From Anthoceros angustus (taxonomy: Eukaryota > Streptophyta > Anthocerotopsida > Anthocerotales > Anthocerotaceae): a DNA stretch of 64,000 nt. Location of the stretch: contig VJWM01000011.1 of the NCBI GenBank assembly GCA_010909165.1, positions 1,488,001 to 1,552,000 of the forward strand. The letters are read 5' to 3'. How positions within the stretch are numbered: position 1 is the first letter of the stretch; each line of letters opens with the position of its first letter. The translations under genes were made by a program, and so were the position numbers. A model generated the notes under the pieces. That model worked only from the letters and a program-made list of their open reading frames with translations, was not told where the DNA came from and did no database searches. This document shows positions 43,601 to 54,500 of the stretch, in pieces.

Positions 43601-45105
43601 CCGGGTGACAACATGCCCACCGAGCACCTCTGGAGGAGGGAGTACCGGGTGCCCGGCCCATGTGGAGGAGGCACCCAACAAGTCGACCCCGACTTTGCCT
43701 ACTACCACGCAGAAGCCCTCAAGGCTCGGAGGTCTTGCGCCACGCAGTGAGGCGGACTTGTAAGGGCTCAAGGAGGAGCGAGGGAGGAAGGACCCGGGAC
43801 AGCCACGGGACCCTAGGAGCCACCTACTGGCAGCAGCGGCGAGGGAGAGCTGGAGGAGGCGAGGAGGAAGGGTCACCACGGGAGGTAAGCACTCGCACTC
43901 CGCACGAGGAAGGAGGAGGTCCGGGAGGCCGTGGAAGGCGAACCGGGATCCGGAACCAAGGGAGGGCTCATGAGCCCGATAAGCGAGGAGGCAAACCAGA
44001 GCTGTGAGTCCGGACTTTGTCCGACTCGAAGAAAGGCCAACTCAAAGTCCGCCCTCAAGGAAGACCGGACTTAGAGGTCCGGACTCGAGGAAGGGTCGGA
44101 AGGAGGAGGTCCGGACTCGAGGAAGGGTTGGGTCCGTAAGATCGGACCCCGAGGTCCGACTTAGAGGTCCGGACTCGAAGAAGGACTACCCAGAGGTCCG
44201 GACTGAGGCGAGGCCGACCACGGACTCGAGGAAGGGTCGGAAGGAGGAGCCCCGCCGACTTACGCAGGGAGAACACCACTGGCCCCAGAGGGACATGGGG
44301 AGAGGAAGACGTGGTGACCGCGCCACGACGCCGCCAGAGCCCAACCCGGTGGATTCCGGAAGGGGAAGGGTCTACCGCTGGATCATCCGATTGCGCGCCG
44401 TGCCGCCGAGGATTGGGCCACCCGAGACGGGACCAACGGCATTCCCACACCACCGACGTAGATAGGAGGAATAAAGAATGGTAGTGATTAGGGCGCCGGT
44501 ACTCATCGAGGAGGGATGTAATAAAGGCACGACTTCGAGTATAAGAGGGCCGAGGCCGCCTGGTAAATCATCTTTTCTTGGTGTTGATGCGTCTTCTTGC
44601 GGTGCCTTGTGCCTTCTTGTTAACGCGAGTCCCAGTCACCGAGCAGTCAAAGCACCGGAGGCTGATCAAGGTCTTGGTGACTGACCCTAACGTGTGGTGG
44701 TGTGTGTGTGAACAGCGCTTAGGGACCCTTGCTGCCCGTGACAGGCCGCCCGCCGCTGGACGGACCGAACGTGTGACGGACGACCCCGAGAGGGCGGGCG
44801 GAGCACGAGAGGCTCGCAAAGCGGCGGAGGAGGTCCGGACTGCGCAGCCACCCGCGATTCTTCCCAAGGACGATGAGGGTGGTGTGAATGGTGAGAGGGA
44901 CGGACTAGATGGATGAGTGACGAACTGGAACGACACGGACGCGAACGGGCCCTTAAACGTTTGGCCGCACCGGGCCTGTCGGTGAACGTTGCGGTAGCTA
45001 GGCGCAAAACGATAAATAGGTGTGTTGAGACTGAACGGATACTAAGTAAGGTGAGAAACGATTGAAACGTAGCAAACGGAGCCTGTTATTCTCTTGGGAG
45101 CGGAC
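40630..45105. mobile_element. GC-rich insertion inside Copia-2, unidentified
   Basis: About 4.4 kb of GC- and CpG-rich DNA, unlike all neighbours, sits between the two parts of Copia-2. Boundaries are approximate. On the plus strand many overlapping medium ORFs (up to 256 codons at 41713-42483) are rich in Arg, Glu, Ala, Gly and Pro. The 42650-43560 part reads as a broken Glu/Arg-rich coiled coil (pieces such as EEARREAE) in several frames. I see no RT, integrase or zinc knuckle. Near its right end a TATA-like TATAAGAGG (44540-44548) and an upstream AATAAAG suggest LTR-like control sequence, but no second matching LTR was found on the left. It may be a non-autonomous retroelement or the gag part of a large one. 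The frame chaos resembles that of other repeats here. Confidence 0.5.
44060..44260. repeat. Imperfect tandem repeat rich in TCCGGACTCGAGGA
   Basis: GAGGTCCGGACTCGAGGAAG-type units recur five to six times within 200 bp, at irregular spacing of 30-70 bp. Related TCCGGACT words also occur near 40740-40870, at the other side of the GC-rich insertion. Confidence 0.7.
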
Positions 45106-45111
45106 CCCTTA

Positions 45112-45852
45112 CTACAACGACACGGGATTGTGCGCGCCCGGCTGGCCATCAGCGAAAGTCTCGCCACAGTTGGGCTCAGGAACAGGTTGCTCAAGAGTGT
45201 CATCATCCTCAGAATCCTCATCAGGGTTGTCAACATACGCCGTCGGATCCTTCGTGATAACTATTGGGGTTGGAGCTCCCACTCCTTTGCTAGGTTCCAC
45301 AACCTCATTAAATACAACGTCCCTGCTAAAAATGATTTGCTTCCTTGAAAGATCATACAACCGGTAGCCCTTAATCTCAGTAGAGTATCCAAGCATAAGG
45401 CACTTCACGCCTTTTGGATCCCATTTTGTTCGGGTTTGCTTGAACGTGAGCATAAACCATCGAACCAAAGATCCTCAAATGGCTTGTCGGGCTTGACGCT
45501 GCACCACGCTTCCTCGGGGTCATTCCAACAATAGCTTTGGTTGGAACTCGATTCAAAACATAGGTTGTAATAACAGCCTCACCCCAAAACGCATTTCCAA
45601 GCCACTATGATGTAACATGCATTTAGCTGCCTCCACGGACTCTAAGTTTGCGCCCGCCACTCCATTTTGCTCCGGTGTGTGAGGGATGGTTAGTTGCCTT
45701 CCAATTCCATGCTCCTTGCAAAAGCGCCAGTTAGTGGAGATGTATTCACCTCCGTTGTCACTACGCAAAGTCTTCTTGACGTTGTCCACTTCATGCTCTC
45801 CACCATGGCTTTCCATTCCTTGAAGAGTGTAAATACAGGATTTCTCCTTCAT
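45112..45852 (-). pseudogene. Copia-2 integrase region
   Basis: Minus-strand frames give LRSDNGGEYISTNWRFCKEH and IPHTPEQNGVAGANL (45852-45553), the integrase core around the second Asp and the Glu position region, then KWDPKGVKCLMLGYSTEIKG with YRLYDLSRKQIIFSRDVVFN (45468-45112), the C-terminal domain. The acidic linker that precedes RT (DEDSEDDDTLEQPVPEP) ends at the GC-rich insertion. A frame change lies near 45500-45550. Confidence 0.8.
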
Positions 45853-46299
45853 AAGATATGTCCAGTCTTCCTAGTGAAATCATCCACAAACACCGAATGT
45901 AGCGGGCTCCGCCATGAGTGGGATTTTCATTGGACCACACACATCCGTGTGTACCAACTCTAGCGCCATCTTTGCTCTGGCAATCTTTGGGAACTTAGTT
46001 CGTGTAGCTTTCCCATTATGCACCCTTGGCATAATTGCGGCTCACCCACTTCTTTCAAATCCAAGCTCAACCATATGTTGGTTCTTCATCAACTGATATT
46101 GTCCACACCAATGTGCCCTAGACGTTGATGCCATAAATCAATAGATCCAATGCTATTTTGCGAATCGTCCATAAAGGTGCAAGCTTGCCTTCCACAAGCA
46201 CAACTTGTACAAATTTCCTATTCGGACGCCTAGCAATCACTTTAGCATTCGATAACTCAGTTTGATTGATCCAAACTTTGAATTGAACACAACCTCATG

Positions 46300-47400
46300 A
46301 CTGCATCGCAATTTTTATGGAAAGAAGATTCCTCGCAAGATGAGGCACATGATGCACGTCTTAATTCAGAGATCGCTCCTCCGGAAGATGGACTCAGAAC
46401 ACTCTTCCCCTTGATGTCATGTGACCTATTGTCACCAAGCGCCACCGTATGCCCCTCCGCAATACCTCGTAGCTTGAGAACCAAGGAAGGTTATATAAAT
46501 GTTGGGATGCACCGTAGTCAAGGTACAAACTCTCATCCTTCTTTGATGAAGTCGCTTGATCTCTTGAAGCACGCCAAGATGTGTTCTTGGTCCTTCTCAC
46601 GACTTGATTAGCTTGGGATGATTTCCTTCTTCAAGTCTCCAATCTTATTTTACACCTTTGCGTGATTGGGCTTCGCAGAATAACAAAAGCCTTTCACCTT
46701 TCTCTTGCATCTCCTCCTTGTCCCTTCTAGAGACTTGGCTTGCAGGTCTTCCACCGTGATGTGCCCTTCTTGGAGAAGAGTGCCAAGCGCTTGCCTTGTG
46801 TCCGGAAAGAACCATCAAGCTCCTCTTGTAGGAGTAATCTAACCACCTCATCAAAGGTTGGTTGATTGTCACTTGGGCGCATCGCTACGGATGCCCTATA
46901 AGACAATAAAAATTGCCTACATGATGGTGGCAAACTACTCGGCGATGATCACCTTACCCGAAGGTTTGATCTGCCTCCCTCATTTGATCAACCAAGCTTT
47001 TCAACTTGTTGACATGTTGTTGAACGTCGCCTCACCATCTTGAAGTTGGAGAATTGACTTTCCAGGACATTTCGCTCACAATGCTCTTCTTCTCATCGTT
47101 GTGCAAAGAATTTTCCATGCATCCCGAAGAGACACACTCGCTCAATTGTGAGAGAATGTCATCCCACATTCAGATAATATTAGCCAAGGCTTTATCCTTG
47201 TCTATATCCTTTTCGGCGCCAGTCCATTTTCCAAACTTCCACAATCCTCACAATGAGAAGAGATTTTAGCTTCAACTTCCATAATGTGAAGTTCACGCCA
47301 TCAAACTTCTCCCCACCACGTAGTCTCCATATGCACACCGAAAGCTATGCAAAGACAAGACAAAAGTTCCTCGCACCAAAACTACTACCAAGCTTCAAAT
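46300..47400 (-). pseudogene. Copia-2 Gag and protease region
   Basis: A protease-like stretch LYLDYGASQHLYNLPW is at about 46510; the catalytic triplet appears as DYG where Copia usually has DSG. Upstream (47400-46640) are broken Gag pieces, including a Lys/Arg/Glu-rich segment and FCEAQSR/CYSAKPNHAK, possibly a shifted zinc knuckle near 46670. Many frame changes. No intact Gag. Confidence 0.6.
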
Positions 47401-47506
47401 TGCAAGCGAGCTTTCCACGGACAGTCGCATAACTACAAACAATGCAATAGAAGACAAGTGGCAAGAGTCTGCGGTGGTGCAGTACTTTCGCATCTCACGA
47501 ACCATG

Positions 47507-47516
47507 CTCGATACCA
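47507..47516 (-). promoter_or_regulatory. Copia-2 primer-binding site
   Basis: On the minus strand TGGTATCGAGC follows the 5' LTR after CA, matching the complement of initiator tRNA-Met with one missing base. Confidence 0.8.
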
Positions 47517-47708
47517 TGTTAGAAAGCAGTTATTCCAGGTTCGACATTAGAAATGGTGTGCTATGCATACATATATAGCCTTTGGCCTTGTCATACTCTC
47601 GATAGTATGAAACCCTATCTCACTCTGGGATAGTTCTATATACTTCTAGGACTTATACTCATAACTCTAATATGTGATGTGTTTCACCAATTCTATAGAT
47701 TTCTAACA
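47517..47708 (-). repeat. Copia-2 5' LTR
   Basis: 192 bp, partner of 39389-39584, starts TGTTAGAAAG and ends CTAACA, then GCTAG. Confidence 0.9.
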
Positions 47709-47716
47709 GCTAGCAT

Positions 47717-47821
47717 GGTGCACTGCAAATGGACTGGCTCCTCCGAGGCTCGGTGCACTGCACATGGACTGGCTCCTTCGAGGCTCGGTGCACTGCACAT
47801 GGACTGGCTCCTCCGAGGCTC
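47717..47821. repeat. Minisatellite, three 35-bp units beside Copia-2
   Basis: GGTGCACTGCACATGGACTG with following GCTCCTCCGAGGCTC repeats at 47717, 47752 and 47787, exact 35-bp period, one or two differences per unit. It starts only 3 bp beyond the target duplication, so it belongs to the target locus rather than to Copia-2. Confidence 0.9.
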
Positions 47822-48340
47822 AAATTGCATGTATCTACCAACTCCGGAGATCACACGCCTGGAACGGGTACTGGCTTGAGCTTGTGAGAAGTATTCACCG
47901 TACGTGGTGCTTAACTGGGGAGCTTGGAGATGTTGGAAAAGGAGCGCAACAATGTCGCAGCGCTGTCTCTCATACCATCTTAGCAAAGCGCGCATTTGAT
48001 AGAAAATAGAGGTATGGGTCGTAACCTTGGCTTTGGTGCTGCGTTGAGAAGGAATTGACGAGGTGCTTGTGCCGTGCTCATTTTGATACACGGAGGCCGC
48101 GATAGAGATCTTGCCAGGCGGGTGATGAAACAAATTTTAAGCATCCAACACAAGCATAACAGTTTTCGAGTCGTTGATTGCAACGAGCGAGAAATGCAAC
48201 CAGCGAGAAATGCACCAAGCCTCCCTATCACACACACACAACTACCATAATTAAACAAAAGTCGACTGATAGACTGTCGTCGGAAGCACCTTGCCCTTGC
48301 TTGCCTGTAAGGTAGAGGGAGCAGATCTGCAAAGTGGCTG

Positions 48341-48821
48341 TCACACAGATGCGGTTGTTGCGGCTGCGGCTGGCTCAGGAGGTGGGGGATGGATCAATTC
48401 TTCCTCTTGGCCCTGGTCTTGGGATTTGGCATACCCTTGCTCTTGCACAAGCAGCTGGATGCGGCGCTTGATGTCATCCCTAATGAGGCGGACGGTTTCC
48501 ACGCTCTGGCCCTTGGGATCCTGCAGCTGCCAGTCTACCCGCTGCAGCCCGGGCACGTATGGGCAAGCTTCCCCGCATCCCATGGTGACCAGCAGCTTGC
48601 TCTTCTCCGCAACCTCCTTGGTGAGCAGCTGCGGCTTCTTGTCCGACAGATCGATCCCGACCTCCTTCATGGCCTCCAGGACCTCCGGTGCACGCGGCTG
48701 CCGGGCACACTCCCGCCGACACGGCGTACGCCAGCTTGGGATCCGCCAGAGTCGAACCAGGCTGCCGCCATCTGCGACCGCCCGCATTGTGCACGCACGC
48801 GAACAGGATACAGTCTGCCAT
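48341..48821 (-). CDS. arsC: Arsenate reductase, low-molecular-weight phosphatase type (ArsC), with four apparent 1-2 base gaps
   Basis: ArsC enzymes of this fold reduce arsenate to arsenite with thioredoxin or mycoredoxin. From ATG 48821 the frame reads MADCILFACVHNAG, where the Cys (codon 48797-48795) is the nucleophile of a CX5R P-loop. The Arg and the following SQMAA continue one frame over. Later parts: YAVSAG, EVLEAMKEVGIDLSDKKPQL, VTMGCGEACPYVPG with two Cys (48577-48575, 48565-48563) for the redox relay, and WQLQDPKGQSVETVRLIRDD with the catalytic Asp at 48520-48518. A proline-rich tail ends at 48341. The frame slips near 48780, 48750, 48709 and 48686, each explained by one or two missing bases in C/G-rich sequence; the last 110 codons are open. 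The MGCGEACP and DPKG pattern is bacterial (actinobacterial-like). Plant arsenate reductases (HAC1, ACR2) are unrelated. It lies about 0.35 kb downstream of ACR3 copy 2 on the same strand. Confidence 0.85.
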
Positions 48822-49139
48822 GCCTCAATCTTGCGCTGCCTTCCTCACCCTAGAAGCATGCTTCTTGCCAGGATAAGTAGCCGCAGTCGGCCCGGCCGTG
48901 GAACCGTGGAATGCGGAAGGTGGCTCTCCGATTCTAGAATATCCGGGTTGGCCCTTGAGATGTGAGCTCCTGCGAAAAGCGCCTTCCAGACACACAGGAC
49001 GATAAGCAAAAAAGAGAGGAAACAGCAATACCGGTAGTATCACCTGGCTTTTAGACTTCCTGCTGTTTTTCTTCAGCAATCAGAACGCGGAGCGAACACG
49101 GGGTAGATAGCTTGAATTTGATACCTTTCATTCTTTCGC
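48822..49139. other. Spacer between ACR3 copy 2 and ArsC
   Basis: About 0.3 kb upstream of the ArsC start. A minus-strand ORF (49079-48825) ends one codon before the ArsC ATG but resembles nothing known, and is more likely leader or promoter sequence. Confidence 0.5.
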
Positions 49140-50229
49140 ACACGCTGTGTCACAAAGAGATGCTTCAGCAACTTCTATGTCACATCCACTAATCCCAAGA
49201 AGACAGGTACCTCAATCAACGAGCCAATGGTCGCAGCCAATGCCCCTTTAGACTCTATGCCAAAACTGCCCACGACCACGGCTATGGCTGGCAAGCAGCA
49301 AGCCTGAAATTGTTGCCGGATGAGTAACAGCTTCTGCAAGGGATGCCCAGACGTCGACACAGCCACACAGATGAGAAGAAAACGATTGTGAAGTACAGCA
49401 GCATAGGGACCGCCACTCTTGCCACGTCCCCAATGTGGTCGACAATCTGATGAGCTTGGATGGAGAACTTCCCCAAAATTGTGTAGTAAGCCAATGAGAG
49501 CGCAAGGCGATAGGAAAGAATGAACTTGGTATCGTACCACTTTCTTCTCATGGTGTAACGTAGGGAGTGCCTTGTGATGATTCCAGCAGCCAGAGGAACT
49601 CCAGGAAAACGCAGCACACTTCTGGCAATAGCCCAGGCCCCCACATAAATGCCCTTGCCACTGGAAACCACTTTAAGGTAGAAGAGAGGAAGCGGAGTAT
49701 AAAACAACACCTGCATCACCAGTATTGCACACAGCTGTCCATGTCCCTTGGCCAGATTATTCCATATGAGCACCATGGCGATGCATCTGGCAGTGTCCAC
49801 CAGAAGAACCCCTGCTCTGCTCAAGATCCGGGATGAGGCTCAACACAACCTGAGCAAGGCCTCCAGCCTTGACCATCTTGTAAAGAGCTTTCTTACCGAA
49901 CTTTGAACAGAACTGGATACATCATGACCCACAGTCCTACGGCAATAGGCGAGATACAGATGCCAGTTTCACAACCTCCAGTTTCTTCTTGATTCCTTTC
50001 ACGTAGTAACCAATAACCAGTGCACATGCCTTGTCCAAAAATAGCCAGACGAACAGCTTCTTGAACAGGCCTACAGCTGTGAAACAATATTCATGCCGAG
50101 GAAGTCAGTCACTCTCTAACACCTCTTCAGAAGACAAACAAATCCAATCTTCCACAAACTAAAGTGCTGTACCTGCGGAATCATCAACTATACTCTTTTT
50201 TACAGCCTCGCACACAGGCTCCCCTCCAT
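49140..50229 (-). pseudogene. ACR3: ACR3 copy 2, decayed
   Basis: Homologous over its length to copy 1, including exon 1 (ATG 50229-50227), the small intron and exon 2. It is clearly broken: exon 1 has an extra G shifting its frame; the LSLLDRYL segment is lost; about 30 residues covering TM3 and its flanks are deleted near 49830; the SFTAS part of the conserved SFTASSNNFELAIAV motif is missing near 49320; and a CTG-to-TAG type change makes an early stop near 49175. Parts still readable include DTARCIAMVLIWNNLAKGHG with the TM4 Cys, GVPLAAGIITRHSLRYTMRR, and QAHQIVDHIGDVARVAVPML. The large deletions show it is a real pseudogene, not just sequencing noise. Confidence 0.85.
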
Positions 50230-50991
50230 GTGGTACCAATATTGACACACTCGTCAGCCGATCAAACCTGGCACAACATACACTGAAAGTAATTATCAAA
50301 GGACTTCATCTCTCACAGCAATAGACACCACCTGACAAGACATCGATGAGAGGCCAAGTTCACTGGTGCAACAATAAAATGCTGATTGAGTCTTCGTCAG
50401 GCTGAGGAGCAGCAACAGTCGAACCACGCTACAAATCTGCAGCGCAAACCCCGTCCGCGCTATGAAAATCGAAGGAGGTCCGCTGCGCACCAACCGCGGC
50501 AAAGAACCTCCGCTTCGTCCTTTCAAGCGGAGTTTCCCGGGCCATGACTCGGCAACGGAATGTTGGCAGCGAGCCTCAGGAGTCCGTCACTGCGCCAGGG
50601 CCTGCACAGTGCACACATGGTCCGCAAGACACAAGTCCGAGACAAGTCAGAAACACAGACACGAGCAAATTTGAAGGCCATCACCTCATGCACCGAGATG
50701 CAAATTCCGCCAGCTGCAGCATCATCAAAAGTGAGGAAGAAAATGCACTCCATGACTTCATGGCACTGCAGGAAAATCGGATTTGCTGTGGAGCTAATCA
50801 AAACGACCGCTGCACTGACTACAGAGCCTTGACGAACAAGTAGCTCACAACGCGCACCAATTTTCAGCTTCCCTCTCGTGCTCCAATTTTGCGGTTGTTA
50901 GAAATGATTTAGTGCAATATATCAAAATGTGTTAGACTGATAGATGGCTGCCTCCAAAGCCACCTAAGGAGATTCGAATATGCAGGTTAAG
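50230..50991. other. Upstream region of ACR3 copy 2 (segmental duplication copy 2)
   Basis: Up to about 50880 it resembles the upstream region of ACR3 copy 1 (to about 30570), showing that gene and presumed promoter were duplicated together. The last 100 bp before the Gypsy LTR show no recognisable feature. Confidence 0.6.
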
Positions 50992-51547
50992 TAACGGCAC
51001 TAGTGAAATAAGGTAGAAAGGTGAAAAGTTGAAAAAGGAAAAGCTAAGTTAGTAGCTGCCCTGTTAAGAAGATGCATGTGTTGTATGCTTCATGCAATCT
51101 CTTGTTAGAGAGGAATTACAGCCACAAATGAAGAGCTGCCTAGAGAGGACTCTTAGTGATTAGTGGTCCGTAAGAATCCCTAGATTTAACAAATGCCGCC
51201 TAGTTAATATGGATATATAAGGGCTAGAGCAAGGGCTTTGAGGAACAAGTTACAAGTTACTCACTCTTTGAGAGAGCAGCAAGCAAGCCTTGTGTTGAGA
51301 GAGTCGTGAGAGCTAGCTAGTGAGCTTGTCATGGAATCAAGGCGTGAGCTGGGCGAGATAGCCGATCGTTGTATTCAATAAAGAGCAGACCGAGGAGGTG
51401 GCTGCGAGTCGTCGGGGACGGGCTACTTGGAGCCTAGTGGTGTGTGAGGTTGAGAGCTGAGAATCGTGCAAGTCTCTTGTGGAGTGAATTGGCGAGGTCC
51501 TAGACCGGAAGCCAAGACTTGACGCCTCATCAGCTGAGGGGTGTTAC
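50992..51547 (+). repeat. Gypsy LTR A
   Basis: 556 bp, starts TAACGGCACTAGTGAAA and ends GGGGTGTTAC. A TATATAA box at 51214-51220 and AATAAAG at about 51379 fit U3/R promoter and polyadenylation signals. The primer-binding site TGGTATCGAGC (51553-51563) follows at once. Confidence 0.88.
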
Positions 51548-51591
51548 TTGAGTGGTATCGAGCGTAGTCCATTCCTCCGAGTGACTAGAGA

Positions 51592-54500
51592 GTGCACAAG
51601 ATGGTCAATGAGAAGCGAAGGAGAGGGCGAAGAAGCAGCCTCCGCCGATCATCCGCCTCAACCGCCTCAAGATTCATCATCGTAACAAGAGGAAGTGAGA
51701 GCGACCGAGAGCAAAGCAGCCCATCCGAGAGAAGTCGAGGACCTGAAGAACGGATGGTGGAAGTACTTTATCAAGTTCTTCCACGATGTAATGACTTCAA
51801 GGAAGAAGACAAAGGTAATCCAGAGCCCATACCAACAAGGCGAAGATGCAAGAACAACAAGAAATCTTCCGGACCAAAGCAGTATCTTCAAAGTGGCTCA
51901 AATCGAGCATGAAGCTAGCCCTACCGATAAGTATGAGGGAGAAAGAGATGCAAGTCATTGATTCTTGGATCTATTCTATTGAGACTTATCTCGCCTCATC
52001 CGGTGTTGAGCCGAGTACTACTTAGGTACTGGCAATTTCTTAAAGGGCTATGCTTTGGTCCGTGGCGGTTATGGTGCTAATGTTGCCTGTGGTAACCGAG
52101 CACATACCATCGCTGCATCGGGCATCCTTCAAAGAAGCCCTCAAGAAGGCCCAACCGAATGCTTCGCAGGCATTTGACAATATCAAGCAAAGTAATCGAC
52201 GAGATTATGTAAGTACCTTCGTGAAGTCATGCGCATCGCACTACCATGAGTGAAGATGACAAACCGCATCGCTTCATGGTCGGTTTGAAGGATTGGGCAC
52301 AATGTAATTGAGTTGTAGTCCAACTACATTGGCAGAGGCCATTACGCAGCAGATGCCATCCTGATACTTTCCATTCTAGTACATCCAACTCCTCCAGAAG
52401 ATTTCGAGGCTGGTGGTGGTATGCCCACTAGAGGAAGCTCTAGTAGTGCCAGCAGAGGAGTCGCTAAGGACATCGGAAATGGAATTGCAAGAGGCAATTC
52501 AAGAGGAAATTTCATGAAGAAATCGAGGAGCGCAGAGGTCATGGAGCTCGTGAGAATGCCAAGTATGGGTTCTCGAAAAGGAGTATGCTACTCATGTGGA
52601 GAGCCGGACATTATGCAAATGAATGCCCGAATGGACTCAACGTAGGAGAGATCCACACCAAGACTCGTGGATTACTAAGTGGCGGATCCGAGGATCCCAA
52701 ATGTGGGATCGGCCACATGTGCGAAGGCCGCATGTGGTGAGTCTCGAGTGCCGAGGACGACTATTCGGAGGGCGGGTGGAGAGCTCATGTACATACATGG
52801 ATGTATAAATGGAGCGAAGCGAGGATGTTGCTTGACTTAGCAAGAACACAATTTCATTTCTCCTAGCAAGGCAAGCAAGCTTGGTTTGACATGGGCTAGT
52901 ACATCCGAGCCATGTAGAGTGAAACAAGCTAAAGGAATGCAACACAAAGGTGAATTGCAAGAAGTGCTGATAGGGAGGAATGGAATGGAGCTTCAGTTGT
53001 AGATATGGATGATCATGAAATCATCTTGGGCTTAGAATGGATGAAGGCCAACAAGGTATGTGTGAACGTGGACTCACGCACCATGATCTTAGGAGATGAA
53101 GAGCACAAAGTGAGTTGTGCGCTCAAGCGAGGCTTGGAGACAACATTGATGATATCATCTCTAAGAAAGAGCTCAAATGTTGTGTAAAGGATGGAGAGGA
53201 ACTCTTTACTTGCCGCAAGGACTAGAAGATGGTCTTGAGATGGAGTCTCGTGAGCCCAAAGATTCCAAGGAAGTGCAGTGCCTTGAATGAGTTCAAGGAC
53301 TTGATGCCCGATGAGTTGCCTCCTTTACCTCCTAGAAGAATTGTAGATCATGAGATTGATCTCAAGCCGTGAAGTACACCGCCTTCAAGGCGCCATATAG
53401 ATTATCGCAGGATGAGCTACAAGAGTCAAGAGATGATGTCTAACCTGCTAGCCAAGGGCTATGTGAGAATCTCAAAGTCCCCATTTGCGCGCCTGTTGTT
53501 CACGCAAGAAGAATGGAGGATTGAGATTATGCTTGGATTACGAGCACTCAATCGGATAAGAAGAATTCTTATCCTTTGCCAAGGATGGATGACTTGTTGA
53601 TGATTGAGAGGTGCTAAGTATTTCACCAAGTCGGATCTAATGGCGCTATTACCGCATCGGAAGGACATGAATACAAGACCGCTTGTAGAACAAGGTATGG
53701 ATCTTTTGAGTTCCTTGTCATGCCATTTGGACTCACTAATGCACCACCACGTTCGACTCTCATGAATACTATATTCGAGATCCGTGGATGAGTGTGTTGT
53801 GATATACTTGGATGACATCATGATATATGTTCTACCTTGAAGAGCATGTCCAACACTTGAGGAAAGTGTTAGAAAGGTTAAGAGCAAATTCTTTGTTCTT
53901 AGCTATAACAAAGTGTGACTTTGTTAAGGAAGAGATAGACTTCCTAGGATTCATTGTCTCACGGATGGTATCGGATGGATCCCGATAAGGTAAAGGTTAC
54001 AGAGTTGGTCCAACGAATGTCGAGGTGCGTATGTTTTGGGATTGGCTAGGTGTAAGATTTGTCGATGTTTGCCAAGATCGCCCATTAATCGATCTCTTGA
54101 AGAAGGCGAAGGCTTGGAAGTGGGATGATGAATGTCGAGGGCATTCGATTTTGAAGTTGAAACTCAAGACTACCCCAAGATTGGCAATCTATGATCCAAG
54201 AAGGATATAGAAGTATATCCGCGCCGAGCATTTGGCGGAGTGCTCATGCAAGAAGGTAGGCCGGTGGCTTACGAATCAAGGAAGTTGCATGAACATGAAA
54301 GGAAGTACCCACTTATGAAAAGGAGATGATCATCATCAATTGTCTCAAGATTTGGAGACATTATCTTCTAGGAAGATCTTTTGTGCGTATACGCATAATG
54401 TAAGCACGAGCTTCTTTACAAATCAGCGACTAAGCGCAAGAGCTAGATGGCAAGATTTCCTAGCAATGTATGATGTGTCTATCAAGTACAAGCAGGGAAG

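Larger units (their letters stand above)
39389..47708 (-). mobile_element. Ty1/Copia LTR retrotransposon 2, complete ends, split by a GC-rich insertion
   Basis: Minus-strand element with LTRs of 196 and 192 bp starting TGTTAGAAA and ending TTTCTAACA, a perfect 5-bp duplication GCTAG, an initiator tRNA-Met primer-binding site and a purine tract. Order on the minus strand: gag, protease, integrase, (insertion), RT, RNase H. The Copia reading stops near 45110 and resumes near 40620; about 4.4 kb of GC-rich unrelated DNA lies between. The RT core is also internally deleted. Confidence 0.9.

Noticed and set aside
43037-43879. 280-codon minus-strand ORF
   Set aside because: It is the antisense of the purine-rich coiled-coil region; its Leu/Arg/Pro/Ser composition is what the complement of GAG/GGC codons gives.
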